Assembly: GCF_041146395.1 (NCBI RefSeq)
Contig: NC_091010.1
Span: 48,938,001 to 49,002,000 of the forward strand
Reading direction: 5' to 3'
Length of the DNA: 64,000 nucleotides
Source of the DNA: Eulemur rufifrons
Taxonomy: Eukaryota; Chordata; Mammalia; Primates; Lemuridae
Shown here: positions 1 to 13,144 of the stretch, piece by piece
How positions within the stretch are numbered: the first letter of the stretch is position 1
How the letters are laid out: the number at the start of each line of letters is the position of its first letter
Made by a program: the position numbers and the translations under genes
The notes under the pieces: generated by a model
Seen by the model: only the letters and a program-made list of their open reading frames with translations
Databases searched by the model: none
What the model was told of the DNA's origin: nothing

Positions 1-559
1 ATCTGTAGGTGTCTAGATGTCACCCTCCCTACTGCCCCAAGCAGAGCCACAGCCCCTCCCCCACCTATCTCTCACCTCCTGCAGCCTGAGACAGAGCAGG
101 GCACTGTCCCCAGAGGGAAGTTCCCCTCCCCTTCCCCCTACCTCTCCTCCTCCCCCATCCCATTCCCCAGCAGCAGGCCCAGACCCTCTGGCAAGAAGCC
201 AAGGTCTTGGGGTCACATGCCTCCTGGCTGCGGAATCCCATTATTGAGGGGGCCAATTGGCTCCCAAGTCCAACCACAAGGGGCCCCATTGTCCAGCCTC
301 TCAAGGAGCAGACCTTGGGACCAAGCACAGCACTTCCCCCACCCAGAACATGCCACCCACCTTCTGCACAAAGGGGTTTTTCTGGCTCTGGGGCCCAGAT
401 GGAAGGGGAAGTCTTTCACGGATTCTCTCCTGCCTAATCCCTGCCCTTGCAGCAGCCTGGGGCTATCTACAGAGGACTTTGCATCCTCCTTCCCAAGGCC
501 TCTGGGGCCCCACAACATCCCTCGCCCACCTCTCCAAACTCCCCACTCCTGCCTCACCA

Positions 560-915
560 GACCTCCTTGCTGTTCCTCAAGCCTGCTGAGCTGCTTCCTG
601 CCTGTGTCTCCCAGACAGGCACTTGGCTCATCCTCACACTTCCTCCAGGCCTCTGCTCAAATGTTACCTCCTCAGAGAGACCTTTCCAGACTAACCTACT
701 AAAAATAAGTTTTCCCCATACTCCCGAACCCCTTACCCTGCTTGCTACACAGCATTTATACAGTTTAACATTATTTTGTGTTTATTTGCCTATTGTCAGT
801 CCGCCTCCGTAGAACGTGGGGCGAGGGGGACACTTTGTCTTACTCATTGGTGTAGCCCTAGCACCTAGAAAAATGCCTGCACTTAGATGCTTGATAAATA
901 GTTGTTGACATATTT
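560..915 (+). repeat. L2 LINE 3' end
   Basis: The text follows the familiar L2 3' end: 'CTCAAATGTTACCTCCTCAG', a degenerate middle, then 'CCTAGCACCTAGAAAAATGC' and 'GCTTGATAAATAGTTGTTGA'. Plus orientation, strongly diverged. Confidence 0.6.
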
Positions 916-1084
916 CGTCCCCACCTACGTGCTTTTGATTCTCACAAGTCTGTACCTGGGAGTTAGGAACACGGGGGTGGTAATGAATGTTTCCTGACCC
1001 ACAGGTCCAAATGTCAGCTCATCATCCGACTCAGAAGGTTCTGAGGCACCTCAAATTCCACCCACCCCACACTCATATGTTCTA

Positions 1085-2748
<1,664 letters not shown>

Positions 2749-2884
2749 CTTTTTTTTTTTTTTTTTTATGAGACAGGGTCTCGCTCTTGCTCAGGCTGGT
2801 CTCAAACTCCTGAGCTCAAATGATCTGCCTGCCTCAGCCTCCCAGAATGCTAGGATTACAGGCGTGAGCCACCGCGCCCAGCCT
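2749..2884 (-). repeat. free Alu left monomer (FLAM-like)
   Basis: Poly-T, then 'GAGACAGGGTCTCGCTCTTG' through 'GAGCCACCGCGCCCAGCC'. Only the left-arm sequence is present. Inserted in the L2. Confidence 0.85.
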
Positions 2885-3422
2885 TTGGTCTTGTTTTAAA
2901 ATCCCCTTCCTCAACGGACACTGCCCCTGACCCTCTGGAACTGGTCGGGTCCCTGCCATATTACACCTTAGTTGCAGATGACACTTTCCTTACTAGCAGC
3001 ACCTTTCACAGCTATAATTAACCAGTTATTTGGACAGTGTTTAACACATTAACTGCCACGTGAGTTGTATTTAATTCATGCTAGTTTTGAGCCCGGGGCC
3101 TCATGAAGCATATGTAACTAATACATCTCTTCACCTTGGGAGCCTCCTGAACTAGTTTTCAAGTTGCACAGAACTCATGCACAGAAAACAATAAAAAAGT
3201 TTTCATTAAATTAGAAAGGATCATTTTGTTTTTGAAGTTTTTATTCCATTTTTGTAATAAAACACCATTGCCCCAAGGTAAAAATTTTTTTTGTAGTGTG
3301 GCAGTCAATGTGTTACTGTTTCTTCCAGTTGTTTCATGAAGGCAGGGACTACATACCTGGCTTACTCACCACTGTATCCTCAATGTCTCTCATGAAGTAG
3401 GCCCTCAATAAATAGTTACTCC
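2885..3422 (+). repeat. L2 LINE 3' end, interrupted
   Basis: Resumes after the Alu monomer and ends with 'AAGGCAGGGACTACATACCT' and 'GGCCCTCAATAAATAGTTAC'. About 3,000-3,315 is AT-rich with no recognised identity. Confidence 0.5.
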
Positions 3423-3540
3423 CCACTTAGATGAAGAAACTGATGCTCAGTGCCTTTAATGACTTGCCCAGAGTCACCTGGCTTGACTGTGATGGCCAGA
3501 TTTAAATCCAGGTCACCTAGTTCAGTATCTACTCCAGGGG
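3423..3540 (-). repeat. MIR SINE fragment
   Basis: 'GATGAAGAAACTGATGCTCA' followed by 'CTTGCCCAGAGTCACCTGGC' is the reverse-complement MIR core. Confidence 0.6.
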
Positions 3541-4439
3541 CTAGTCTGCAGGATGGGGGATATCAAGACTTCCAAGTGGGTTAGGACAGGGGAACCATCT
3601 ATGATCACAATTGCCTGGTTCCCTGAGTGGTAACACAGAGTTGCTGTGACGGCACAGGGATCGCTTTGGAAGGCAGGACTGAGAAGCCCCAGCCTACCAG
3701 GTGGATGCATGCCTCCTGCTCCAGCACCCTACCACGGGCCCTGGGGAGGAGCAGAACAGCTCAGCCCAGACCTACGAGCCCCCAACATGCAGCTCCCCCA
3801 AGAGGGGAGCCCCCTCCAGAGACCTACGTTAACCATGGGTTACATTGCCCTTAAATCCTGGCTGCCGTCAGTTGCCGGGAAACCTCTGCTGGGACAAAGG
3901 CCCATGGCTGCTGCATGAAAGCCTAGTTTCTAGAGAAGAAGCTCCTCAGGAATGTGTCTGATGCTACTGGGTTTCAAACCAAGGTCCGGAGACCAGGGAA
4001 TTGTTATTGGGAAACTCCCGCTGTCCCCAAATAAAAAGTCTTTCTCCCCTGAGCTTTTGCTGTAGCCTGCCTCTCAAGAAAATATCCTCCCTCCTCCGGT
4101 TCTTGGGTTGTCCAAACTTCACCCAGCCTTCTAAGCTTGCCCTTCCCCATCCCCTAGCCTTCCTCCACATGTCCTTCCTACTTAGGGACTCCTCCTAAAA
4201 ATTCTTCCCCCACAGTCCCGGAGTTGGGGAAGATTGGTCTACCAAACTGGTTTCCTAAGTTGTAGCCTGAGTAGCCCACCCTCTCCAGGGTAAGAGCATG
4301 ATCTCCATGAGACATTTCAAATTCCAGATATAGCCCACAGAACCCCATTACTTCTTAGGGACCCCAAGCCAGAGAACACTGGTTGGTGGTGCCTATGAAA
4401 TGTGAGTGTTATCCTGTCGTGAGTCCTGCTTAAACACTT

Positions 4440-4695
4440 CTGATGATGGTAATACTCGCATTTACTGACTCTGCTTACAAGGCATTGTTCCAAGCATTCT
4501 ACATGTACTTACTTACCTAATCCTCACGATAGCCCTAAAATGTAGACACTATTACTATCCCAATTTTACCTACAAGGAAATGGAGGCAAGTAACTAAGTA
4601 ACTTCCCAAGGTCACGGAGCAAGTTAATGGTAGATTTACACCCAGTTAGTCTGGGTCCAGAACTCTCACTGTTAACCACTACACGTACACTGCCT
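4440..4695 (-). repeat. MIR SINE
   Basis: Nearly full-length reverse MIR: 'CCTAATCCTCACGATAGCCC', 'CAATTTTACCTACAAGGAAA', 'CTTCCCAAGGTCACGGAGCA' and 'CTCACTGTTAACCACTACAC'. Confidence 0.8.
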
Positions 4696-4699
4696 CTCA

Positions 4700-4935
4700 T
4701 TATACAAATGGTGTGGCCCCAGCTTATCTTCTGATTCTCCTCTCCTGCTTTGCTGGCCCTCTTGCCTACTTCAGAATCTTTCTCACAACAATCTCCCAAA
4801 TTAGAATATCTTTTTCTCTGCCTCCCCAAAGTTTTCATTCTGTAGGACTCACTTCCTTTCTGCAGCCAACCCTGACTGCCCCATCCTCACTGGTCCCAGT
4901 TGGCCTGAGAGCTTCCCAAGGGCAGGCACAAGCCT
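4700..4935 (+). repeat. L2-type LINE fragment
   Basis: 'GGTGTGGCCCCAGCTTATCT' and the C/T-rich text after it look like the 'tacctggcc...' portion of L2. Weakly conserved. Confidence 0.35.
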
Positions 4936-5369
4936 AGACCCTCCAGATGCTTGATAGAGACCCTCTGGACAAATTTAAGTGAAACTGGGGTAAGGAGTGC
5001 CATGCTGCTCCCTTGGGGTGGGGATGTGCTCAAAGTGGAAGAAGGGCAGGCCATGTGGGAGGAGGAATCCTGGGAACCAGTGTGAAAGGACTCCTAGGGA
5101 ACTCAGGCAGCAACGGGTATAGCAGAAGTATTCACTGCTTCTCCCAGCCCCTATGAAGCCCTGCTCCTGGGGCCCTAGACCCATAATGCATGCCCCAGAG
5201 GATATCCTTTTCCTCTGATCCCCAAGTCAGGCCTTAGAGGAACCAAGGACATTGAGGGGAACAAGGGATCCCTGCATCCAAAGTCAGGCGGGAGCACAAA
5301 CGGGAGTAGGGGGAACACAGGAAGTGGAACCGCGATGATGGCCGACTCCTGAAGCTGGAGCTCCCTAAA

Positions 5370-5900
5370 CCCGCTAGCGGGACACCCGTAAGCGTCCAGA
5401 ATAGTGCGCCCGAGGGCACGGGGATGCGGTTGCGGCCTTGGGGGACACATGACCAGGCAGGCCTGAGCAAACTGTATGTGCCTTGATACAGGCCACGGCG
5501 AGAATCAGAGATGGGGGTCTGGCGGGCCCCAGGGGCGGGGTACCGTGGGGGAACACACAGGACGGGTACCCTGGGTCAATGCTCTCCGCGACTCTCCTAG
5601 CCCTGGGCCGGGGGCTGGAGGGGAAATCACCTGCTCCGTCGGGCGCCGCCGGCGACTTGTCCCGCGCGGTGCAGCTCTCATCCCCCAGCCCCACCAACGA
5701 GATCAAAGGCGGGGCCCAGAGCGGTTCCCTTCTAGAGGCGCCGCAGTGGCCATTTTTGAGAAGGTCAAATTGCCCACAACAGGGCGGGGCTTCTACCCTC
5801 ATTCTCAAATGTCCCGGGGCTTTGGATGGGCTCCCGCGGCGGCCATTTTTGTTGCGGGTAGGAGGAGTTAGGCGTGGAGGTCCCGCTAGTGGGTGGAGTC
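5370..5900 (-). promoter_or_regulatory. CUEDC2: CpG-island promoter, probably of CUEDC2
   Basis: An abrupt GC- and CpG-rich block in ordinary sequence. Read on the minus strand it has two YY1-like AAAAATGGCC motifs (plus coordinates 5745-5757 and 5839-5850) and several GC boxes. A 12-base perfect palindrome CCCGCTAGCGGG lies at 5370-5381. In the human locus as I recall it, the CUEDC2 start lies about 4 kb from MIR146B on this side, which fits the hairpin at 9,400. Confidence 0.6.
5631..5770 (-). other. CUEDC2: candidate non-coding exon 1 of CUEDC2
   Basis: On the minus strand the sequence after the inner YY1-like motif runs GC-rich to ...GACGGAGCAG followed by GTGATT (plus 5625-5630), a plausible splice donor. 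No open frame of CUEDC2 type is present, so this would be 5' leader. The start is a guess placed at the YY1-like motif, which often marks the start site in such promoters. It needs transcript evidence. Confidence 0.35.
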
Positions 5901-5979
5901 GCGATGGGTGGAGTCTCAGTGGTTGGGATTGTATCCTCACCTTGTTCCTCCTCATCTGCCAGAGCCACAGAAGCGTTTG

Positions 5980-6490
5980 ACCCCACTTAGGGTCTTCCCA
6001 TCCGCCTATTTCCTAACTCCCAGGATCTCGACCCTCAAATCCTGTAGCTTTCTCCCTCTCTCCTCCGTGTCTCTCCCACCCTTCCACAGTTCCCGTGGCT
6101 CCCTGGTTGGGTCTGGTGGCCCCTACTCTCAGCCCTGGTGTTGTTCTTCCCCCAAATCCCAGTGTCTCTCCCCCATAGTAGTCAGTCCAGGTTTAAGCCC
6201 AGTCACCCAGTCACCCCTTAGGTGCTGACTTCCCCACTCTCTGTCCCCTTTGCATCCCCTTGACAGCGATGTCTCTCCTCAACATTAGGGTGCGCTAGTG
6301 TCTAGGTCTGGGAAAGGTGGAGCCTGGTATTTGGGGGACAGGGGGCAGCAGGCGCTGAGATGAGGATCAAGCCCAGATCCTGGACAGCCTGCAAACCATG
6401 ACTACTCCCAGTGCCTTTCTGCCCATGTTCAAGGGCCTTCTTGTCCAGGACAGGACAGGGGAACTCCAGGGCCCAAGGGGCCTCAGCTTC
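5980..6490. other. unique intergenic sequence, nothing recognised
   Basis: Pyrimidine-rich unique sequence between the CUEDC2 CpG island and an Alu. No coding frame with family resemblance, no RNA gene and no clear repeat. Confidence 0.5.
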
Positions 6491-6492
6491 CT

Positions 6493-6817
6493 CTTTTTTT
6501 TTATTTTATTTTTTTATTTTGAGACAGGGTCTCTCTCTGTTGCCCATGCTGGAGAGCAGTGGCGCTATCATAGCTCCCTACAGCCTCAAACTCCTAGGCT
6601 CCAGTGATCCTCCCACCTCAGCCACCCAAGTAGCTGGGACTACAGGGGCACACCGCAATGCCCAGCTAATTTTTTTCTTTTCAATTTTTTGTAGAGAAGA
6701 GGTGTATGTGTCTCACTATGTTGCCTAGGCTGGTTTCGAACTCCTGGCCTAAAGTGATCCTCCCACCTCAGCCTCCCAAAGTGCTGGGATTATTGGCTGA
6801 GCCACCACACCCAATCC
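6493..6817 (-). repeat. dimeric Alu SINE, diverged
   Basis: 'GAGACAGGGTCTCTCTCTGT' to 'GAGCCACCACACCCAATCC', with both monomers in minus orientation and a T-rich tail at the left. More diverged than the lemur-type copies elsewhere in the window. Confidence 0.9.
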
Positions 6818-8400
6818 TCCTCAACTTCCTCTTCTGTTCCTGCTGCTTCAACCTTCCCGGTGCTGCCCTGTGGGGAAGCCCACAACCATCCTTCCCCGGA
6901 ACCCTAAAACGGGTCATGAGAGAAAGAGTCCCATTCAAGAGTAAACTAGCTGGGTGGGTAGAGGAGGCAATAATTAATTAATTAATTAAGAAAGAGAAAA
7001 AAATGGGGGGAAAAAAGAGTAAACTGGCCTATCCCCGATCAGGAGCACCCTTGTAGGGTGCTGGGGATTCAGAAGTTGTGCCTACCCTCAGGAACTCACA
7101 GTCCAAGGGATAAAGTCCCATCCTTTCCTCTCCTGTAGGGACTGAGGCAGTGCCAAGGTACTATGGAGAAAAAGGGGATTCCTGCTTCCTCTTCCACCTG
7201 TCCCTCACCACAGAGCGCCTCTTCCCCACTAGGGTCCTCTGGCCTCAGAGAGAGCAAGAGGTTGGCTGCTGGGAGGGGTGGGGCAGGAAAAGGGGAGAAG
7301 GGAGGGGCATTTTTGGCGTCGCTTCTCCCATAAAAACACTGTTGCTCCAGCCTGGCGCTGCTAAGGTTAATGAAGGGTGGGGTGACAGCCACTTTGAACT
7401 CTGGCCAGACAGGCTCCTGGGAAGGGGTAATGGGCAGCCACATCAGCCCCAGGCCTCTTGCCAGCCCTCCAGAGCCCAGGCCATCCCTTCCTCCCCCATC
7501 CCCCTTCCTCCTCCCCTCTGTCCATTGCACAATACTGATGACTCTTCTCCCCTCACCACCCTCCTTTCCCGGAACTTTTGGGTTTCCTCAGTAGCGCTGC
7601 CCCCTAGTTCTCACCCAAGACCCCTGCAGCCATCCCTGATGCTGTGGCTTCCCCCTCCTCTATCCTCTGTTTCCTTGATGGCAGCTGGGTGTAGCTGGAT
7701 ATCAGAAAGAACTTCCTGAGCTTTCAGGGGAGCCCCTCCAATACCAACTCAAACTCTGGGGAGTCCCAGCTCTGTGAAGCAGGGGTCAGGTTGGGGGGGC
7801 CTGAGGGCAGAAGGGGGGCTGAGGAAAGGGACCACCACAAACACAAAACACACACAGACTGTAAGGTAGGGGCCCCAGGAAACCCCTGTCCTGCTCGGGA
7901 TTCTACAGCTGGTCCGACATAAGCCCCTGATTTTCCATCCCCTCAGGTTTCTGTCTCTCCCTGTCCAGGATGGAAACAGACTCCACCTGCCCTTTGGGTG
8001 CTGCTTGAAGCCACGTGGGTGAAAGGGGGTTGAGTGATGCCTCCTCGCTCCCCTTCCCTCAAATGGATTTTGCAGCTGGTGTTTGGGTGCCTGGGTGTCC
8101 TCAGCTGAGGGGAAAAGCTAGAAGCCTATGCTGAAGCTTCCCCTAGCACATCAATTCCCCACCATCCTGCCTCAAAATGAGGAATTGGCTTGAATTTGGC
8201 ATAAAGGGCAGATTTTCTAGACATCAAGAGCAGAGAAAGAGCCCAGCGGGCTGGTCTTAAGGGGTGGGAGGCCCCAGTCAGCGACCCAGGTGAGGAAGGG
8301 AACGCTTCAAAGAGTGGCAGGGGGCAGGGGTCCCTGCTCTGGCTTGAGGTCAGAAAGGGATCTCTGGGCAGAGTGCCTGGCCCTCCCACACCTTCCTCCT
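6818..8400. other. unique region upstream of the miR-146b promoter
   Basis: No gene or clear repeat apart from a short (TTAA)n run at about 6,970-6,990. The sequence is G/A- and C/T-rich. It could hold upstream control elements of miR-146b, such as NF-kB-responsive sites, but I could not pick out a convincing kB decamer. Confidence 0.45.
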
Positions 8401-8489
8401 TTCTCAGAAGAGCCAGCCCGGGCGGGGGCGGGAGGCGGCTGGGGCGGGGGTGGCGGCCCTATTTAAGGAGCACCCTTTGAGAGCATCAT
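8401..8489 (+). promoter_or_regulatory. MIR146B: core promoter of the miR-146b primary transcript
   Basis: Seen in order: a perfect STAT palindrome TTCTCAGAA (8401-8409), tandem GC boxes GGCGGGGGCGGG (8421-8432) and GGGGCGGGGG (8441-8450), and a TATA-like CTATTTAAGG (8459-8468). The start site would fall about 25-30 bases on, near 8,490. miR-146b is known to be induced by STAT3 and NF-kB; the strand and the role assigned to these motifs are inference from their order and from the hairpin downstream. Confidence 0.65.
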
Positions 8490-8530
8490 TGCAGATCCAG
8501 CCCCAGGAGCGAGGAGAGGAGGCTTCCTGG
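8490..8530 (+). ncRNA. MIR146B: candidate exon 1 of pri-miR-146b
   Basis: The stretch from the expected start to ...GGCTTCCTGG is followed by GTAAGTGC at 8531, a near-ideal splice donor. It suggests that the primary transcript is spliced and that the hairpin lies in the intron or in a later exon. No acceptor was assigned. Confidence 0.45.
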
Positions 8531-8740
8531 GTAAGTGCTGGCCCCCTGTCTGGATTCCAGCAGGGGTGTGGGGAGGGTGGTTCCTGAGCCCGCCTGGCTT
8601 TCCTTCTCCAGGGATAGGCTGCAGCTCTGCCACGTGAGTAGAGTAGCACCCAGCCCTCAATTTCACTCTCCAGAAAATGAAAATGTGTTTCAGGAAATCT
8701 TTCTCCTCCACTCCTCTATCCCAGATACTTCACACCTTCA

Positions 8741-8890
<150 letters not shown>

Positions 8891-9399
8891 GGATTCAGGG
8901 GGATTCTTGGACCCCTACCTTGGGGATCCATATCTCGTGGAGCCCCTTTGGCTCAGGAACACCCTCAGGTATGTTCTCAGAGAGATGCCCTTCTCAGTCA
9001 GTTCTGGCTCTTTCCCCAGCCCCTCGCCCCTCCAGCCCCACATCTGGCCCTAGCAGGAACACATCTGGGCAGTAGGTGATAGGACTGACTATGCAGTACC
9101 CAGGGTCTGGGGGGCAAAATTCCTGCCATGGCCTTGAGCCCCCTCGCCTCACACCGACTCCAATTCCTGTTGAAATTTAGGGAACTCTTGTCCCTTTCCT
9201 TAGCTATGGACCCCCATTTTCAGCTCCAAGCTCCGACCCTGCCTAGGATAGGAGATATCTTGAGATCCCAGTTTCCTCATCTGACCTATCCTGGGCCCTA
9301 ACTTCCTCATCATGGGAATGGGAGGAAATTCACAGAAGAGAGCACGAAGAGGGCAGCGTCTCGTGGGAGGCAACGACCAGGCTGACAAGACTTTGGCCA
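8891..9399. other. unique sequence 5' of the miR-146b hairpin
   Basis: Unique sequence inside the presumed primary transcript. No coding frame or repeat recognised. Confidence 0.45.
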
Positions 9400-9473
9400 C
9401 CTGGCTCTGAGAACTGAATTCCATAGGCTGTGAGCTCTAGCAAATGCCCTAGGGACTCAGTTCTGGTGCCTGG
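9400..9473 (+). ncRNA. MIR146B: microRNA miR-146b precursor hairpin
   Basis: The 5p product occupies 9408-9429 and begins TGAGAACTGAATTCCATAGG, which I recognise as identical to human miR-146b-5p. It carries the miR-146 seed GAGAACU that represses TRAF6 and IRAK1 to damp Toll-like/IL-1 receptor signalling. The 3p arm is at about 9445-9466. The arms pair: AGAACTGA with TCAGTTCT, and CC...AGG with CCT...GG, around a loop of about 15 bases. Against the human precursor as I recall it, the loop has one extra A and the 3p arm differs at two adjacent bases (see findings). miR-146b rather than miR-146a is indicated by the 3' end of the 5p arm (ATAGGCT) and by the neighbouring genes. Confidence 0.96.
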
Positions 9474-9569
9474 CTGTGCCACGCTATCAACGCCGCTGAG
9501 GACATGGAGAAGTTGATGGATGGCTCAGACTCCAACATCCCTACCAGGCGCTCTTGCAGTCCCCCCACC

Positions 9570-10035
9570 CCTTGCCGCCCACTGGCCAGATCTTTTAATA
9601 ACTTTGACTGGTTCTACTCCTCTGCTCAAAGACTTCAATGGCTTCCCAAATGTCCTTACCCTGCTGTTAAAGTCTTCCACAGTGTGGCCTCCACTTGGCT
9701 TTCAAGCCAATCTTCTGTTGCCCCCTGGTCATAACCTGCTGCCGCCAGTGAAACTCTGCTGCCCCTGCTCCCACCTTTATGTTTTCTCTCCTGCCAGTGC
9801 CTCCTCGTTTCTTCTGGGGACACTTTCTTACCATCGCTGTCTGTTGGAATCCTACATGTTCTTCAAAGCCCCTCTCAGATGCCTTTTCCAAGAGCCTCTC
9901 TCAACTCCCCAACAGTACATGTGATCTCGCACAAATCCTCCTTGCTCCTCTCCAGTGGGGCTGGATTCACAAGTCCCGAAGTGTTTAATCCAGTGTCCTG
10001 CACATACTAGCTGTTCAATAAATGTTTCTTGCATT
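9570..10035 (+). repeat. L2 LINE 3' region
   Basis: 'TACTCCTCTGCTCAAAGACT', 'CAATGGCTTCCCAAATGTCC', then 'GTTCAATAAATGTTTCTTGC' at the end: a long, readable L2 3' end starting about 100 bases past the miR-146b hairpin. Confidence 0.75.
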
Positions 10036-10059
10036 TTGTTGAGTTATCTCCTGTGTGAA

Positions 10060-10680
<621 letters not shown>

Positions 10681-10689
10681 TCGAGTAGA

Positions 10690-11460
10690 GTGTGAGCTAT
10701 CCAATGGTAAGTTCTGTGGGGGTTGGAGTCAGGCTTGAAACTGATCAGTCAGGGCTCCAGACCAGATGCCAGTCTGAGTAACAGGAAAGGCTGGGGCAAG
10801 GCCAGGGGGAAGAGTCCATCAGCTCAGGCCTTGGTGGCCCAGACCCTGCTGGGAGCCACCATCAGCTCTGGATTCTCACGTACTGTGTGACCTTGGGTGA
10901 CCCACTCCCTCTCACGGGCTCTGCTTTCCCAGCATAATGAAAATTGAGGAGGTTGGATCAGATGAACAGCAAGATCCCTGGCGGCCCAGATGTTTTATGA
11001 GTTCTGAGCTTCTAAGGGTTAAGTTCAAAGAAAAGATCAAACAAGGACACATCTATACTCCCTGCAGGGCTCACATTCACAGGGCCTGAGTGAGGTAGGA
11101 TGCTGGGCTCAGCTGAGTGGCAGCTGAGCGGCAGCGGCTCCTTCAAGAAGCCTGCAATCAGGGGGCCCTCCCCCTTCACTGGGGTGGGGGGACAGGAGTA
11201 AATTTGTGTGCAGCCTAGGGGCATTTCCAGGGCATGCCACAGGGAGGAATGTCTATGAGCAATGCAGATCCTTGGATATAGGGTAAGTAGACAGACTTCA
11301 AGGGTCTGGACCCAGGAGGACAGAGAGGAAGGGAATGCAGAACACACTTTACATTAGTGTGGGACTCATCATTTATTTAAAACCTGCAATGTTTCAAAAA
11401 AGGATTTGAGATGGCTTACAAGCATGCAGACAATTCTCCAAGAGTAAAAAATAAAATCAA
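10690..11460. other. unique intergenic sequence
   Basis: No gene, RNA or clear repeat seen. GC-moderate unique sequence. Confidence 0.4.
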
Positions 11461-11463
11461 AGC

Positions 11464-11562
11464 AGGGTACTCACTTGTATAGTCCCAGCTACTCGGGAGG
11501 CTGAGGCAGGATTGCTTCTTGAGTCCAGGAGTTGGAGGCCAGCCTGTACAACAAAAAAAAGT
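11464..11562 (+). repeat. Alu-derived fragment
   Basis: 'AGTCCCAGCTACTCGGGAGG' through 'AGGCCAGCCTGTACAACAAA': a short decayed piece in plus orientation. Confidence 0.65.
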
Positions 11563-12137
11563 AAATAGATATCATCTAATGTTATAACTATATAAAAAAA
11601 GAGGTTTAAAAAATAAATGTACAATATATCTATGTCACTGATGTCATTTATTTAGAGATGGACTCTAACTACCCCTCTAGAGATAATGTTAACTTTCATT
11701 TCATAATTCTGAATCCCCAGCTGGAATCACACCAAAAGCAGTGGCAGGGGAGTTCCCACAAGGGGGTGCTCCCAACCCTTTTAAAGATGGGGCCAGTTGG
11801 GATTTCAAAGAAAGCAGCCCTGAATGCCAGGGTGATCAGTCCAAAGCATTTATCAGGGGCACTTACAGAGTGCTGCAGCGTATCCTCATGATGGAAAGCG
11901 AAAGGAATGTTCTACCTATGTATGTCCACAGCGAAGGGTCAAGGCATGGAATTTACATGACGGTTTAAGGCATTTGGCTCAGGGCCAGGGCCAGTTTCTT
12001 TCAGTGTTTAGGGCAACGACCTAGATGCTTTTATCAGTGCCTGGGAATGTTCAAGGCCCAGGTTTGGGTTCAACCCTGATGCGAAGACATGCTGGGTCAC
12101 AGAGCAGTCCAGGCACTCTGATTTTCCATCAGAACAC
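11563..12137. other. unique intergenic sequence
   Basis: AT-rich at the left, then moderate GC. The open frames at 11,658-11,968 match nothing I know and lack coding character. Confidence 0.4.
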
Positions 12138-12155
12138 AGAAAGAAAGGAGGGATG

Positions 12156-12503
12156 GGCTGGGTGCGGTGGCTCACACCTGTAATCCTAGCACTCTGGGAG
12201 GCCGAGGCAGGAGGATCACTAGAGGTTAGGAGTTCGAGACCAGCCTGAGCAAGAGTGAGACCCCCGTCTCTACTAAAAATAGAAAGAAATTAGCTGGACA
12301 ACTAAAAATATATATAGAAAAAAAAATTAGCCGGGCATGGTGGTGCATGCCTGTAGTCCCAGCTACTCGGGAGGCTTGAGGCAGAAGGATCATTTGAGCC
12401 CAGGAGTTTGAGGTTGCTGTGAGCTAAACTGACACCACGGCCCTCTAGCCCAGGCAACGGAGCGAGACTCTGTCTCCAGAAAAAAAAAAAAAGAAAGAAA
12501 GAA
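12156..12503 (+). repeat. young lemur-type dimeric Alu with target-site duplication
   Basis: GGCTGGGTGCGGTGGCTCAC to an A-tail. Bounded by an 18-base direct repeat ending AAAGGAGGGATG (about 12138-12155 and 12504-12521), which contributes to the apparent GAAA microsatellite. Confidence 0.92.
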
Positions 12504-12770
12504 AGAAAGAAAGGAGGGATGGACACTATGGACACTGGGATAACTTAGTTAAGGTGATACACACCAGATTTCCCTGCTGCACTACTAGGTTACTATTTTT
12601 CACTTTGTATTTTAATTGATGAGTATCTTATTGGAACATATTTTGAAACTAAACCATATAAATATCCTGTTTCTCATCAAATTTTACTCATTAGTTTTAG
12701 TATCCAGGAATGACTCTCACCTGAATCAGTTATGTTACGATGGCTGGGAATGGTAATCTTTCTTTCTTTC

Positions 12771-13021
12771 TTTTTTTTGACAAGGTCTCACTCTGTCACC
12801 TGGGCTAGAGTTCAGTGGCATAATCATAGCTCACTGCAACATCAAACTCCTACACCTCAGCCTCCCACACAATACCACGCCCAGCTAATTTTTCTATTTT
12901 TTGTAGAGAGAGGAGTCTCAATGTGTTGCTCAGACTGGTCCCAAACTCCTGGCCTCCAGTAATCCTCCCTCCTTCACCTCCCAAAGTGCTAGGATTACAG
13001 GTGTGAGCCACTGTGCCCAGC
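12771..13021 (-). repeat. Alu SINE, older
   Basis: 'ACAAGGTCTCACTCTGTCAC' to 'GAGCCACTGTGCCCAGCT', minus orientation, with internal deletions. Confidence 0.85.
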
Positions 13022-13111
13022 TGATTTTCTAATTTCATTATTCCTTCTACTGTAAGGAAGAGCTTTCCCTTCATAGTTATTTATTTTATTAATATTAGTA
13101 TGGACTTATGG

Positions 13112-13123
<12 letters not shown>

Positions 13124-13144
<21 letters not shown>

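Noticed and set aside
217..812. Open frames of 110-160 codons at the left edge
   Set aside because: Pyrimidine-rich sequence and an L2 fragment; no CUEDC2 exon or other family resemblance on either strand.
5374..5980. Open frames of 130-190 codons on both strands of the CUEDC2 CpG island
   Set aside because: CpG-island composition suppresses stop codons; no family resemblance, and the translations do not look like CUEDC2.
12493..12521. (GAAA)n microsatellite
   Set aside because: Largely explained by the Alu tail plus the 18-base target-site duplication that itself contains AAAGAAAGG.
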